A DNA stretch of 64,000 nucleotides, taken from the NCBI GenBank assembly GCA_963995525.1, contig OZ023206.1:46050857-46114856 (forward strand). The letters run 5' to 3'. Under the pieces are notes generated by a model that saw only the letters and a program-made list of their open reading frames with translations, made no database searches and was not told the DNA's origin. This document shows positions 10,441 to 22,503 of the stretch, in pieces (within the stretch, counting starts at the first letter, position 1; the number at the start of each line of letters is the position of its first letter). The stretch is from Escarpia spicata. Lineage: Eukaryota > Annelida > Polychaeta > Sabellida > Siboglinidae. The position numbers and the translations under genes were made by a program.

Positions 10441-10849
10441 GCATATAACTTAAATAAAGTAGATTGTGTGGATTCAAGGTGTTGAATGCTGTAGAACGTT
10501 GACAGAAATATAAATCCTCTAAATCCAGGTCACATATATCCCCACTTCCACATACCCAAATTGCCACAATTCATGCATCGCACCAAGGGAGATATCAACA
10601 TACTAGATGCGCCAACAAACATCTATGCTACGTCTTTGTGCAACAAAGTGTGACGGAATGGATACATTACTTGGCCGGCCTCTATTTTCTACTTCACTGT
10701 AACGCTTTTGAAACACGCAAAAGTCCTGTAGTTATGCTTGACAGGCACACTATGTGTTTTATAAGCGGATCATAATATGTTGACAACACGCCAAGGACGG
10801 CTTCACCCTGGCTCATGTTTAGTGTCAGGCCGTCATACTGGTAAGAACA

Positions 10850-11312
10850 CATACTCGACAGGTATGTCTGCAGCGAGTGACCTAGGACATACGAGTGAGC
10901 CACAACGGGTATCGCGAATCCGTGTTTAATACCTCGAGCGAGACGTGAGCGATATTCGATGCTGCTAAATAAAGAAGTATTGTCGGATGATATCAGTGGA
11001 CAATCAGTGGATCGTATCTCGTCGTTGAGATGTCTTTAGGCGGCACGAAACGCGCCAGTATATCTCTGATGGTCCACTGCACCAACGGTTTATATTGGTA
11101 TGCAAATAAAAACGCACAATTAGCACCCGACCGCACACACAGGCGCGCGCACACTAAATCATACGCATGCACGCACACACACGCACGAATATACATGTAC
11201 AACAACGTACGCACAAACACAAACACTGTCTCTCACACATAACCCACACACGCCACATATTTGCAAACAGGAGCGTTCATGCAGACACACACGAACACAC
11301 ACAAATACACAA

Positions 11313-11344
<32 letters not shown>

Positions 11345-11390
11345 ACGCACGCACGCAAACTCAGAATGATGGCATATAACTCACAACACA
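10850..11390 (+). repeat. Local direct repeat, copy 2
   Basis: A shorter copy of 9690-10440, preceded at about 10570-10850 by a copy of about 8240-8500. The minisatellite between these segments in the parent is missing. It ends in an AC run at 11311-11338. Confidence 0.75.
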
Positions 11391-11399
11391 TCATGAGAA

Positions 11400-12420
11400 G
11401 TCAACAAGTAGATTGTGTGGATTCAATATGTTGAATGTTGTAGAACGTTGAAAGAAATATAAATCCTCTAAATCCAGAGTTGAGTTCGGCTTCAAAGAAT
11501 CACTCGAGCTGCAAAGCTGTGCAACGATGTGTGTCGACGTACAAACGCGACTTAGCCGACCCCCAAGTGTTTCGGTTATGTGGGGCTATTGAGACTCAAA
11601 CAAGCACATTAGCTATGTTTAACAGCCCCAAGATATCTGCTCTGCTACAGTAAGGTATCATAGACTTTGGAAAAGGCGATGGCGTTCCGGCTCGCGTTGA
11701 TAATTAGGCCATGGATTTGATCATATCTCGATTCGCTTCATGCTTGCGTGCGTCATAGAAAATACTTTCACGAAACAAATGATGGCAGCACTTTGAAATG
11801 TTGAGGATTCGACACCGAAAGGTTACTGACAAGGGAAGGCTACTTGTACGTAAGTTGTACTGACACTGACGGCTTACCAACGCGGTACCGGTAGTACTAC
11901 TGTCAGAATAAAGCTTTGTTGCACGGGAGTGCTTGTCACAGAAACGTTATCGACTTAGCACCGACGGGCGACTGACGCGATAATATCACAGCGCGCCTTG
12001 CGATGAAAATAAGAGCCAAAACGCTACCAGTGTGTTATGTTAGTAGACGTCAGCTTTTCTAAAGCGCATTAGTGGTGGATATGTGTCCACAAATATTATT
12101 TGCGCATTAATTTCAGCATGGCTGCATCTTCCCAGATAAATCGAGATGTTGTTCTGTTAAACAAGCCTGTCAGGAAGTAAAATGCAAAACGCTTTGAGCA
12201 GTCCTAATGACTATATAACAGCTATATTACTTAGCTATATAGCAACCTACCTTTACCTGTTTACGTGTAGTCAGTCCGAGGATGGTAGTGTAGGAAATTG
12301 CTCGCGGAGCAGTTCATTAGTTTTTTTCCGGTGTCTTCATTAATTTATTTTGTAATGTCACAATTTCAAATTAATCACAACTCCAACTGGTACTAATTCG
12401 CCCTACTTGATGCAGATCAT
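11400..12420. other. Intergenic end of the duplicon
   Basis: There is no gene. The part 11400-12055 matches 58000-58690. The part 12060-12420 matches 61905-62290 and, more weakly, 26254-26420. Confidence 0.6.
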
Positions 12421-12429
12421 CTTGCTAGA

Positions 12430-13440
12430 GTCGTCACACAACATCATCCATTCCATATCAACAGTTCTTACCATAAACAGTCAATTTATCATTATCATGA
12501 CAGTTCGATTCCTTCCCGTTCATTTTATCGATACCTGCTTTGGAAATACATGTTTCCCTCTGCAGTAATAGCAGGGAAATTTCGGACTTATATGCCTGTA
12601 TGGAAGAGGAACCTAAATTTGGAAAGGACATGTCGGTCCAAAGAAAAAATAATTCGGCGGATAGAAAGAAGTCACATTTATGGAAGAGGTTGTGGTGTTG
12701 TTCAAGTGACCATAATAATACATAATACATTTATTATTATTTGCAACTTTTCAGTTGGATTGTACATACATTCACCATAAAAGCCCCAAATCACACAATT
12801 CCATAATGTTACAAGTTACAATACGACTCAACATTATGTTACAATATTCATAAAACATGTTGTACTAAATAAAATAACGCAACACCAAAGATACTGTTAA
12901 GTAAATTACACACCATGAAGGGTAGCTAAAACAGGACAATGTGGGCAGGTGATTTGGTGCGGATGGAGGAGAAAGCTGAATCGATGCTACAGCCAAGCAG
13001 CAGAAAAGGAATAGACCACAACTAAAATGGAAGGTTTTTGTAACGAGGCAGAAAAAGATGTCAAGTGGAGGGAGAAGGCTGTTAATAGGGAAAGTGGAAA
13101 TGGATCAATGTTCGAGCAGTGCAGCAGTACACGAACTAGCCTCGTCCCTGTATAAAAGGGTGCTGCGTTGAAGAACACATTATGCCTCCCCAAATGTCTA
13201 CATTCATCTAATTATAATCAAGCTAGCTTACGTTTATGTGTTTTAATGAAAGGTTTCTTTTTAAACGGAAAAAAGTACGCCATTTTGTTAAGGGTTAATC
13301 TACGTATATAATCTCATATATGAAGGGTTCGCGCCTTTTATAGCATAAATCAGTTGTACGCAACTTAAACGTAGCATTGAACAGTTATACAAACCACACA
13401 CGTGCGGCGAATACTTCGAGCGCCAATTTTCAAAGTTACG
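12430..13440. repeat. Repeat unit, inverted relative to its copy at 62386-63222
   Basis: The segment reads forward here and as its reverse complement behind copy B, for example cgtgcggcgaatacttcg here against cgaagtattcgccgcacg there. A similar open frame occurs in both (start EIHVSLCSNSREIS here, EIHVFLYNSSREVT there), but other parts of the unit are not open. Coding status is therefore unproven; it may be an unclassified mobile element. Confidence 0.6.
12715..12900 (-). mobile_element. Short LINE 3'-end fragment
   Basis: The sequence from acatttattattatttgcaa onward matches the 3' end of the minus-strand LINE remnant at 60105-60260. It interrupts the 12430-13440 unit, whose copy at 62386-63222 lacks it. 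Confidence 0.5.
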
Positions 13441-13489
13441 TAATAACAACTGACTTCGAAGGAGTTAGAGAGTAGGAGCCCATTCAGAA

Positions 13490-15371
13490 CTGCATTTACA
13501 TGAGGTGTGCACGTATTGCTCTTGAAATGGTCTTTTCTGTCATGATGTGCTCCACTGCTTTTGATGTATAGATCAACTTTAGCAACTCCTTCAAAACCGA
13601 GCCAGCCACTACGTGACCTGTGCTTCCAAGAAAGTTTATCTCCGTGTGGAAAACACCGAATCTAAGAACTATGCGTCGCAGTGGGCTTCCATCAGGTTTG
13701 AAAAAGTATGATTGATAATGCTCTCCACCATAATGGCTTGTCAAAGGTTACGATAGTTGGCATACTATGACGTTGGGCATGTTGGGCGACGTAGTTGAGG
13801 TTGCAGTAGATGCACATGGTGTCGCTTAAACTCATGTCGATCATAGGTAGAAACACGACAGACGACTTAGGTGGATGAGCACCGTGATGAACAACTTGCA
13901 GACCACGAGGGTCTTGATGGTCCGAACAGGAGTGAAGTTTGCTACAGCGTATCTAAATTTGCCGAAGGATCCTGGACTGTCTGCATAGTGACGGTCTGGT
14001 ACGTCAGCTTTGCCAAAGCCCGGTTGTCTATACTCGGTGGTACTGGATGTGTTTATGCCCAGTTGTCGATATCTCCTACTAACTTGGGCTCTAGGGATTG
14101 GGCGACTTGTTTTTGTTCCTGGTGTGACCATCGCTATAATATACAGGCCATGGAATGTGTCAATCTCATCTAAAGTCCTGATGTTGTGGTCGACGTTATC
14201 AGCTGCATACTGAACAAACTCTGTGGTGTAGTTGGGCATGTCAGTGCCTTGATCTACAGCCGCATTCTGTCCAAACCGTTTGACCTCTTTGTTCGTTGGC
14301 TTGTCCAATGGATACTTCCTTTGCGCCAACACCTCTTCCCTTCACGACTTCTTCAAGCAACATCTTCAAACTAGAAGATAAGTAGCAGAGACAAGCTTCT
14401 TCAGGTTCGATTTCATTTGACGCTGGGTACGATTCACATGATGTGTCTACTGCCCTGATATCCTCCCGGACGAACTTTCCATTAGCCTGTATTATATTAT
14501 GCGGATTCTCTCGCTCTTGGATCATACGTTTGACTAGCACGAAACTCAAGCAGTACATTTTCAGCCGCCTGCCCCATAGTCACCACATTTAATTTGTGAT
14601 TTATAGTAGTGATAATCACTTGGTCACCAAAATGTTCCCTCAGTCTAGCCTTCATATATTTTACGGGATATGGCTCAGTGTTAGATCCTGTCAGGTACTC
14701 GGCCGTTTTGTTAACCAAACGTTGTTTGTTCGTCGTCGTCGTTATCTTGCAGAAATTGAATGACCTGAAAAAATGCTTCAGCTTTGACTTTACAGACAAG
14801 ACGGCCTGTGTTTGTTGATTTACTTGGTCTACCACATTCAGCTTTTTCTGGACGTCTTCACCACACACAAACATTTGAGGAACAACTTTTCCGGTGCGGA
14901 AGTTGGCGTTGCATGTTTGGTGATAGACGGCATCAGCTGCAGGCAGATCATGCACAGCGAGCAACCGAACCCGAACACGATCAGCCCAGGCGTCTCTTCT
15001 TGTAGAACATCGCTCCAGCAATGTTTACTTTCTCTTTTAGCCACAGTATACACATCTCCTTGTCTTTTCTTTCTGTCAAAACATACTGTCGTCCTACAAA
15101 ATAAGCAATCAGTTTTGAAGATAAACGTCTGCTCTGCTGATCGCAACAACGAAGTCTCGATACTTGGTCTGGATTTCTCATAATCTCTAATGGATTGTGC
15201 AATTTTCGTCGGATTGCAGTACGAATAACGGCAATCCTGGTGCACCACTTGTCCGGGAACAGTCTCAATGGAGTCTCTACGTTGTCTGCTTGCTTTATTG
15301 ATGCCTCGGCTACCCTTCTCACAAAGGGATACTGTTGTATGGCCATTACTTAGGGTTTGCTGGCAGAACAC
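13490..15371 (-). pseudogene. Broken copy of an uncharacterised multicopy-type protein gene
   Basis: Open segments on the minus strand at 14838-15371, 14497-15021, 13841-14332, about 13745-13840 and 13496-13744 read as one protein interrupted by frameshifts. Recognisable phrases are AADAVYHQTCNANFRTG, TEFVQYAADNVDHNIRTLD, GLYIIAMVTPGTK, SLSDTMCIYCNLNYVAQHA and GVFHTEINFLGSTGH. I recall similar phrases in many uncharacterised invertebrate proteins of high copy number, which suggests a transposon-borne or transposon-like gene. No function is assigned. The 3' end stops abruptly near 13490. Confidence 0.6.
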
Positions 15372-15429
15372 ACAGGAATCCGTTTCTGGTTCTGCTATGC
15401 TTCAACCAACAACGAGATCATCTATAAAA

Positions 15430-16530
15430 AAAAATAGTTTAATACAAATGTTGTATATATGTTATCAATTATTAATATACAGTATATATATACATACTTT
15501 GCAAATATGTATAAATACTAGTGCGTTGTTGCTATTCGTTAATACGATATCACGAGAGAATGTGTTAACATCGATTTCCCAAAACATAAATTATTTAATT
15601 GAAGCGTGGGCGCCTACATAAAACATAAACGCACCGTTATGCAAGCCTATTTACGTTTGAGCATCTTCGCGTGCGTTCCCTGGGTTGGTCCAGCAGATGG
15701 CACCTGCATAGTGTGTTTAAATACATTCATATATATATTATGAATACCCAGTTTCAATCACCATGAAATTGAATAGAGGCTATATCGAATATTAGCAAAA
15801 TATGCACTTTCAAATATAAGTATTAATGCTGTTTAACATGAGGTAAATGGGAACTGTTGATTCCTCGTTTTATGTCATTTCCCCAATTTTCATCGCAGAA
15901 GACTTTTGATATGTTTTGTAAGTACCTTGAATGTAACCAACACAGTTGAAATTGCTTCTTTTGCAATTTGTTTCAGGTCCAACCATAAAAGTCCTGAACT
16001 AAAAGGGATTGCACACTTTACTCAATATATCCATGTTCAATATAATACCGGTAAGTCCCTAGTCATATAATGTAGAAACTCAAACCTTGCCAGGGAAACA
16101 ACGTTAGGAAGTCGAGAGTCAAACTTCGTCACCTCTTGGGAATAACTTAGACACGTAAAAAGTGTCAACATTATGGCAAATCTTGCTGAAATTCTCTCTC
16201 CTGTGATAACGTGTGGATTCATACACTTTCAAATGATGATGTTCAGAATACGTTTATATACCGTGTATGAGCGTAAACCATAAAAACACACAAACAGCCG
16301 ATCGAGTGACTGCTATATTACAATGTTGCGTCCAGCCACCAAACTGGACCAGGTGCTGCACGATTCCAATGGACTGACTGTGATTGACCGCTGAATGGTG
16401 TTGTGCTCTTTGGAAACAAGTATAAATAATCACGTCGTCTGACCGAGGAAAATAAGAAGGTTATCGCGCGGTTCACAGTACAAATTAATAACATAAACAA
16501 TTAATTTCTATGTATAGTCTTCCATGGTTA
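15430..16530. other. Intergenic, no feature recognised
   Basis: AT-rich sequence between the broken gene and the left LTR. No reading frame has family resemblance. Confidence 0.5.
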
Positions 16531-17118
16531 TCTCGCGGTCAGCTCAGTCCGTTAGTTCGAGAGAATCACTACAACTTCACACCTGTAAAAAGGTGTAATG
16601 CTGTTTTAATTGCAGAGTCTATGTAACAACATGTGGCTTTACCAGCCAGTGCCAGGAATCTGCCCAGTACATACACAATGCAATAGATACAAGATACAAC
16701 TGCTACAACTGTATCAATGCCTTGTATCAAACACAGAACATATTAAGTAAAATACTTGTAGACATAGTGTTATTGACATATCTGATAGGTGACAATTAGT
16801 TATTGTCAATGACTATATAACACTAATATAACAAATAACAATTAAACGCAACATGTATTTAAAAATAACATATAAGTAAACTATGCACTTTTAGTTTACA
16901 ATAACATAAAGATAGATAATGTAACATACCTGTAAAAAAGTGTAATGCTGTTTTAATAGCAGAGTCTATGTAACAACATGTGGCTTTATCAGCCAGTGCC
17001 AGGACTCTGACCAGGTTGACACCTCAATCCCTTGATTGTGTCAAGAATACCCTTTTATTAAATACCTGTCACACTGTGGCAGCTGTAGCAATAGTGTTTA
17101 ATTATAGTACCTGCTACA
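16531..17118 (-). repeat. 3' LTR of the Gypsy element
   Basis: Starts tctcgcggtcagctcag and ends ctgctaca on the plus strand, aligned along its length with 22504-23102. Read on the element strand it begins TGTAGC. It contains the internal duplication at 16581-16667 and 16928-17014. Confidence 0.9.
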
Positions 17119-17130
17119 TATACCCCCTCC
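17119..17130 (-). other. Polypurine tract
   Basis: On the element strand the sequence GGAGGGGGTATA directly precedes the 3' LTR, the usual site of plus-strand priming in LTR retrotransposons. Confidence 0.65.
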
Positions 17131-17208
17131 ATCAATGATTGTCGTACCGACATTCCAATAGTAAACACAATAATACATATTACTCTTGAACACATGTTCA
17201 AATGTTGT

Positions 17209-18966
17209 CTATGACAATTTAGCAAGTACATCACAAAATCCTTGATTAAACATGGAAAGTGCCAAGGCAGGAGTCAGTACTTGTTGAGCAAAGTCAGTGT
17301 AACGAGCAGGTTTCCGTATTTCCCGTTTAGGCCGGTTACGCACAGCAGGTGATAGCAACCTCACCCGACACGGTGAGCGTTCAGCAATGTCCGGAATCTC
17401 TGCATTCTCACCAAGCTCTCCTTCGCCCTTTCCCTCATCTGACACTTACGATTCCGTGTCTCCATTCTCAGCAAGCTCTCCTTCGTCCCTTTCCTCATCT
17501 GACATCTGAGACTCCCTGCATCCATCCTCATCAAGTAGTTCCATCTCGGAATTGGGATCTGGAATATCCATATCTCCAGATGTTCCTTCTGACGCACGGT
17601 CTAATGCGGCAGGCACAAACTCTCCAGCCTCTGGATCAAGTGGCTTCCTCGTCACCACTCTAACACAGTCGCCATCCTCCGACTCGTACTCGGTCAGCTT
17701 TGCTTCTTCTTCCTCTCTCTCAGAGCCGCGCACAAACATACCACCGCGACTCTCTGTCCTTGCACCCGCCGGCCGACTTTGCATTCTCGCCACAGATTCC
17801 TTCTCCTTCGTAGACAGCGGAAGGAAGTTTACTGGTAGCAACATGTTCCGGTGCAGTGTTCTCTTGACTCCACGCCCTCCTTCTCGCTGCACCACAAACC
17901 CAGGAATCTCTCTCTCCGGCTGCTCCTTCACTACATAGATATCTTCTTCCCACCGGTTTGCCAGCTTATTGCGGCCTCGCAAGCCAACGTTCCGTACCAA
18001 CACGCGATCACCAATTTCAACTTTTCCTCCTATAGCGCGTCTGTCGTAATGTCTTTTATGACGCCTGACAGAATTGTTGCTTTCTGTTGTATCAATCTTA
18101 TAAGAAGATTCCAACCGTTCCCGCAGCTGTTTCGTGTAATCTGCTGGTCTGCCAGCTGGTCTGCCAGCCAGATCAATTGGCTGTCGTGGGTGTCTGCCAA
18201 ATACCAGGTAGAATGGCGAGAAGCCAGTTGCTTCGTTTCTGGTAGCATTGTAAGCATGCACCAATGTGCCTGGGCATACCGAGTGAAGTGGTCAGTCATG
18301 ACTAATACATTTTCAATCCCTCCTTTTGATGGTTCCAGGGTTAGATAATCAATACAGACAATCTCAAAAGGCTGGTGTGTGCGAATGTTCACAAGTGGTG
18401 CTCGATCTGGGTTGACTTTTCTTCGTATACAGGCTTCCCATGTTTGCAGTTTCTTGCGCACATCTTCTGCCATCTGTGGCCAGAAGAATCTGGCACGAAC
18501 AAGGTCTAGGGTCCTAGTTCTTCCCAAGTGGCCTATCTGATCATGCAGACCGATCATTGCTTCTTCTCTCTTTGCCGCTGGAAGAACTAGCTGGAACGAT
18601 TCGCTACCGTCCTGGTGTACTTTCGTTCTGTGAAGCAAACCATCTCGTATACATAGCTTATCCCATTCTTTCATGTATATCTTGAACTCTGGTGATTCCT
18701 GCTCTAGTTTGTGCTGTTGATCTAGACTGAGTTTGCTGCCCTGTCTCAGCAACATTAGCATCTTCTTCATCACCGGATCTTTACTTTGGATAAGCTCCCA
18801 ATTAGGGTAATTGATCTTTGTCCCTCCGACATCTACCAATTCCTCCTCGTAGGTCACAGCTGTTTGGCTGCAGCACATCACCTCAATCAGGCCAAATGTA
18901 TCATCATCTTCTTCCATTGCTGCCATCGCACACACAGCCTGTACCACTTGTTCAGGTAAGTGTGCC
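17209..18966 (-). pseudogene. Gypsy integrase, core deleted
   Basis: The N-terminal zinc-binding region HDQIGHLGRTRTLDL is present, but its C-x-x-C reads WEAC, so the first Cys is lost. The core opens with VCIDYLTLEPSKGG and DHFTRYAQA. Next to this, in another frame at about 18264, comes the segment VHAYNATRNEATGFSPF that normally follows the catalytic core. Roughly 90 residues, including the second Asp and the Glu of the D,D-35-E triad, are therefore missing. The C-terminal part (RVLVRNVGLRGRNKLANRW) is followed by an acidic tail with an in-frame stop at about 17446. Confidence 0.85.
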
Positions 18967-19659
18967 TTATGCAGGCTTTGTGTGCATCCTAGAGAGTGCA
19001 TCGGCAACAGCATTATTTTTTCTCGAACGGTACTTGATGCTGAAATCATAAGTTGCAAGTTCTGCTAGCCACCGACGACTTGTTGCATCCAGCTTTGCAG
19101 AAGTCAGGACATAGGCCAATGGGTTGTTATTAGTCATGACCAAAAATTTGTGTCCGTACAGACAGTCCTGGTACTTCTCAGACACGGCCCACTTGAGTGC
19201 TAGGAATTCAAGTTTGTGGGCTGGATAATTAACCTCGCTTGGCTTGAGTGAACGACTTGCATAGGCTATGGCACGCTGCTGACCTTGCTGTTCCTGATAC
19301 AGTATTTCTCCAAGGCCGTGTAGGGATGCATCCACGTGTAATTCGAAGGGAAGACTGTAGTCAGCATATCCCAAAATGGGTGGTTCTGTCAGTCTTTCCT
19401 TCAGTCTGTTAAATGCAGCGATTGCACTTGTGGTGGTTTTATTTATATATGTCTTGTTTTCCTGCCCTTTTAAGAGATTGTGTAATGGCTTGCATATTTC
19501 AGCATACCCCTTCACAAAGCGACGGTAGTTGCCGAAAAACCCAAGCACTCGGCGTAGCTCGTGTACGGTTGTCGGTATAGGCCATGCCTTTACACTCTCT
19601 ATTTTGTCTGGATCGGCTTCGATCCCTGCCTCCGAGATGATGTGGCCTAAATACTTCAC
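18967..19659 (-). pseudogene. Gypsy RNase H domain
   Basis: The segment opens with KYLGHIISEAGIEADPDKI, the conserved end of the RT thumb. It continues into RNase H with ELHVDASLHGLGEILYQ, RAIAYASRSL, EFLALKWAV and NNAVADALSR. An in-frame TAA at about 19666 separates it from the RT segment, and the frame is lost again near 18970 before the integrase. Confidence 0.88.
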
Positions 19660-19665
19660 ACGCTC

Positions 19666-20394
19666 TTAGCAAAGATGACACTTCGCATGTTTCAATTTCA
19701 GACCAGCTGCTCGCAGGCTAGTAAACACAGCCTGCAGATGTTCAAGGTGAGTCTCAAATGTCCGTGAATGAATGATGATATCATCCAGATAGACCAACAC
19801 ATTAGCCAAGTCAGCCAGAGTGTGTTCCATAAGCCTTTGGAACACAGTAGGAGCGTTCGTGAGACCAAACGGCATTCGATTGCATTCATAAAAACCGAAG
19901 TTTCCCACTCTGAATGCAGTTTTGGCTTTATCACACTCCTCTATTTCCACTTGCCAGTAGCCACTCTGGAGGTCGAATAATGTAAACCATTTTGCGCCAG
20001 ATAGCCTGTCCAGTGTCGACTCAATGAGAGGCAGCATGTAAGCATCTCTGATTGTCCCGCTGTTCAAACGCCTGAAGTCCAGACACAAGCGCAAACTCTC
20101 ATTCTTCTTCCGCACTAGGACTACATTCGAGGCCCATGGATTGTGCGAATGACGTACTGCACCGCATGTCAACATCTCTTTCAGGTGTTGTCTAACTTCC
20201 TCGTACATTGCTGGAGGAATGCGTCTCGGTCTATCTTGAAATGGTGTTTCATCTGTCAGTCGAATTTTCTGCTTCACCCCTACAGCTTTGCCTAGCTCCA
20301 TTGTCCGAGAGGCAAAATTGTCACCGAAATCATAATACAGTGCTTGTACCTTCTTCTTATGTTCTTCCAAGAGCTTTGTGGCATCTATATTCAC
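19666..20394 (-). pseudogene. Gypsy reverse transcriptase domain
   Basis: Conserved RT blocks are intact: LRLCLDFRRLN, FTLFDLQSGYWQVE, GFYECNRMPFGLTNAP and the catalytic VLVYLDDIIIHS. The domain is open for 242 codons and ends at an in-frame TAA. Upstream, a one-frame change separates it from the protease segment. Confidence 0.9.
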
Positions 20395-21185
20395 TAGTAC
20401 TTCACCCTTTGTACCTTTGCCGCAGTCTTATCCCTGTCTAAAATTACACTATTTGTCATAGTCGCTATCTTCTGTCGTTTGGGAATTTTTATTTCCCTAC
20501 ATGAAACATTCGTTAGGACGACATCAACTCGGTGGTTGTTGTCAGCTTGCACAACTAAGGCGGGGATGACTATTCCCGCGGGGAGTGTTTCTGCTGGTTG
20601 AAGCATGCCAGCTGAGAAACCTTTCTGGGCTCCCATTCTTCCTTTCACAATGATAGATGTGTTTGCAGGGATCTCTGTGTGGCGACATGAGTACACTGCT
20701 ACTTCCTGTTCTGTGACTTCTGATTGGTCAAGGTGAGCAAGTGCTTCTAAGATGGGTGCATCATGGAATGGGGTATTCCGAGCTCTCAAGGCTGTCAGGA
20801 AATTAGTTCCAATTATAACAGGCACTATTATGTTTGCCCGACTAGGGGGCACAACAAATGCTGGCACAGCAATTCCTTCACTTTCTCCCGTAGACGACGG
20901 CAACTTCACCTCAACTTCAATGTAACCCATGAACGGTACCAACTGTCCTCCAGCACCTTCAATGTCAACTAGTCGTGACAGGGGTTGCACGGTAAGGTGA
21001 GACAGCTCTCTGGCGAAGAATGGCTTTCCAATCGTGGTGACCATATACCCACAATCGAGTAATGCTGTACATGTTTTATCCTCAATAGTAATCCTTATTT
21101 GGCACGAGCTGCCGACCAAGTCCCAAGTAGGGCTGTGATTATGTTTCCTGTTACTGACCCCTTTTTGCCCTCCAAAAGGGATCAA
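20394..21185 (-). pseudogene. Gypsy aspartic protease segment, catalytic motif mutated
   Basis: The retroviral-type protease motif appears as ALLDCGYMVTTI where active enzymes have D-T/S-G, so the catalytic triplet reads Asp-Cys-Gly. The later strand VIIGTNFLTAL matches the I-G-x-x-x-L region. The segment is 263 codons long and ends just upstream of RT in a different frame. Confidence 0.8.
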
Positions 21186-21189
21186 TTTT

Positions 21190-22169
21190 CGTTTAAATGC
21201 ACTCTACAACTCTTGGACAAATGCCCCTTCTGTTTGCAACGATGGCATTCGATGCCGGTATTCTTGCGATAACCAAAAGATAGATGTCAAGGTATACCGC
21301 AATCATTGCAGGTAAGTGGCTCATTCCTTTGTTTCACCTGTGCCCTGGACTGTCTCCTCTTGATCATTCTTTCCAACTCTTCCACTTTCTTCACAAGAGC
21401 TTGCAAGGTTGGTTCCGTCTGTTGCCCTTGTTGTACATGAACTTGCACTGCATTCTGGTTTCCAAACTCTTCCTCCAGGGTCCGCGCCTCGATAACAATC
21501 TCCTCGAAGTTTAGAGAATCGAAGTGCATTTTTTATTTGCAAGTCCCTGAGGCCTGCCCAGAATCTGTTTCGCAACATAGTGGGCATGGATTCCCTAGAC
21601 ACAACACCCTTTTCCACGGCAACATGACAGAGGTCTTCCAGTCTTGTCGACCACTTTGTACAAGGTTCACCTACACGCTGCGATTCGCTGTAGAAATGTT
21701 CTAGTATGGTATTACCTGACATCACTGTACCATACAGTGATTGTAATTTGTAGAGAATGTTGGCGAGTGTAGCCTTTTCTCCCAAATAGATCATTTCATC
21801 TGCAGCTGGGCTTCTCATTGATTTCCTCACACTTGTGATAATATCACATGATGTATACTGTGACTCCTCCACCAAACAATTCACCTCATACTTCCACCTC
21901 GAATATGTGGGATCCTTGTCGGTTCCAGAGAATACTGGCAATTTGGGGATTTCCCGCAATACGTATGGCGAAAATCCAACATGCGGAGACTCACTGGGCT
22001 CCTGCATCACAGTTGTCTCCTCTGTGAGGGACCCTAGCAATTTCTCCTTTTGTGAAGTAGACATGGTCTTGATTAGACCCAGCAACTGGTGATCTACGTC
22101 ACCCCCTTTATCCTCTACTATGTCACCCCTCTCATCTCTTTCCACTACTATGACATCAGCTTCAGCCAT
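21190..22169 (-). pseudogene. Gypsy gag, frameshifted
   Basis: The start codon at 22169 opens MAEADVIVVERDERG. The capsid-like part includes ILYKLQSLYGTVMSG and MLRNRFWAGLRDLQIKNAL, then the frame changes near 21530 to continue NFEEIVIEARTLEEEF. A stop follows CNDCGIP at 21287. A zinc knuckle, CHRCKQKGHLSKSC, is readable in another frame at about 21200-21260. At least two breaks are needed to explain this. Confidence 0.85.
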
Positions 22170-22484
22170 ATTCGCCAGTAATTTACCAGTACAGGTAATC
22201 AACAATCAATCATTCAATTTTCACCTTCACAATTACACATTTCAAAGTTCAAACAAACAAACATTAAGCATCATACTCCATAATGGAGAACAACAAATAC
22301 ATTCAACAATAGACACAATCAATGTTCCGCTTCATTGCACTTGCCCAGTGCAGTAGCCAGACGGTCACACCTGTACCTGCAGCACCACTCCCTGTCTGCT
22401 TCTCTGCCAGTCACAGGGGCTGACCAGGGCTATGGCTGTCTACAGTCAGTGTCCCAAGTTTCAACAAGCTATGCGGCCTTTCTA

Positions 22485-22502
22485 GCCCCACATCGGGCGC
22501 CA
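22485..22502 (-). other. Primer-binding site, tRNA-Lys type
   Basis: One base inside the 5' LTR the element strand reads TGGCGCCCGATGTGGGGC. This differs at two positions from the tRNA-Lys(1,2) primer site used by many retroelements. Confidence 0.7.
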
Positions 22503-22503
22503 C

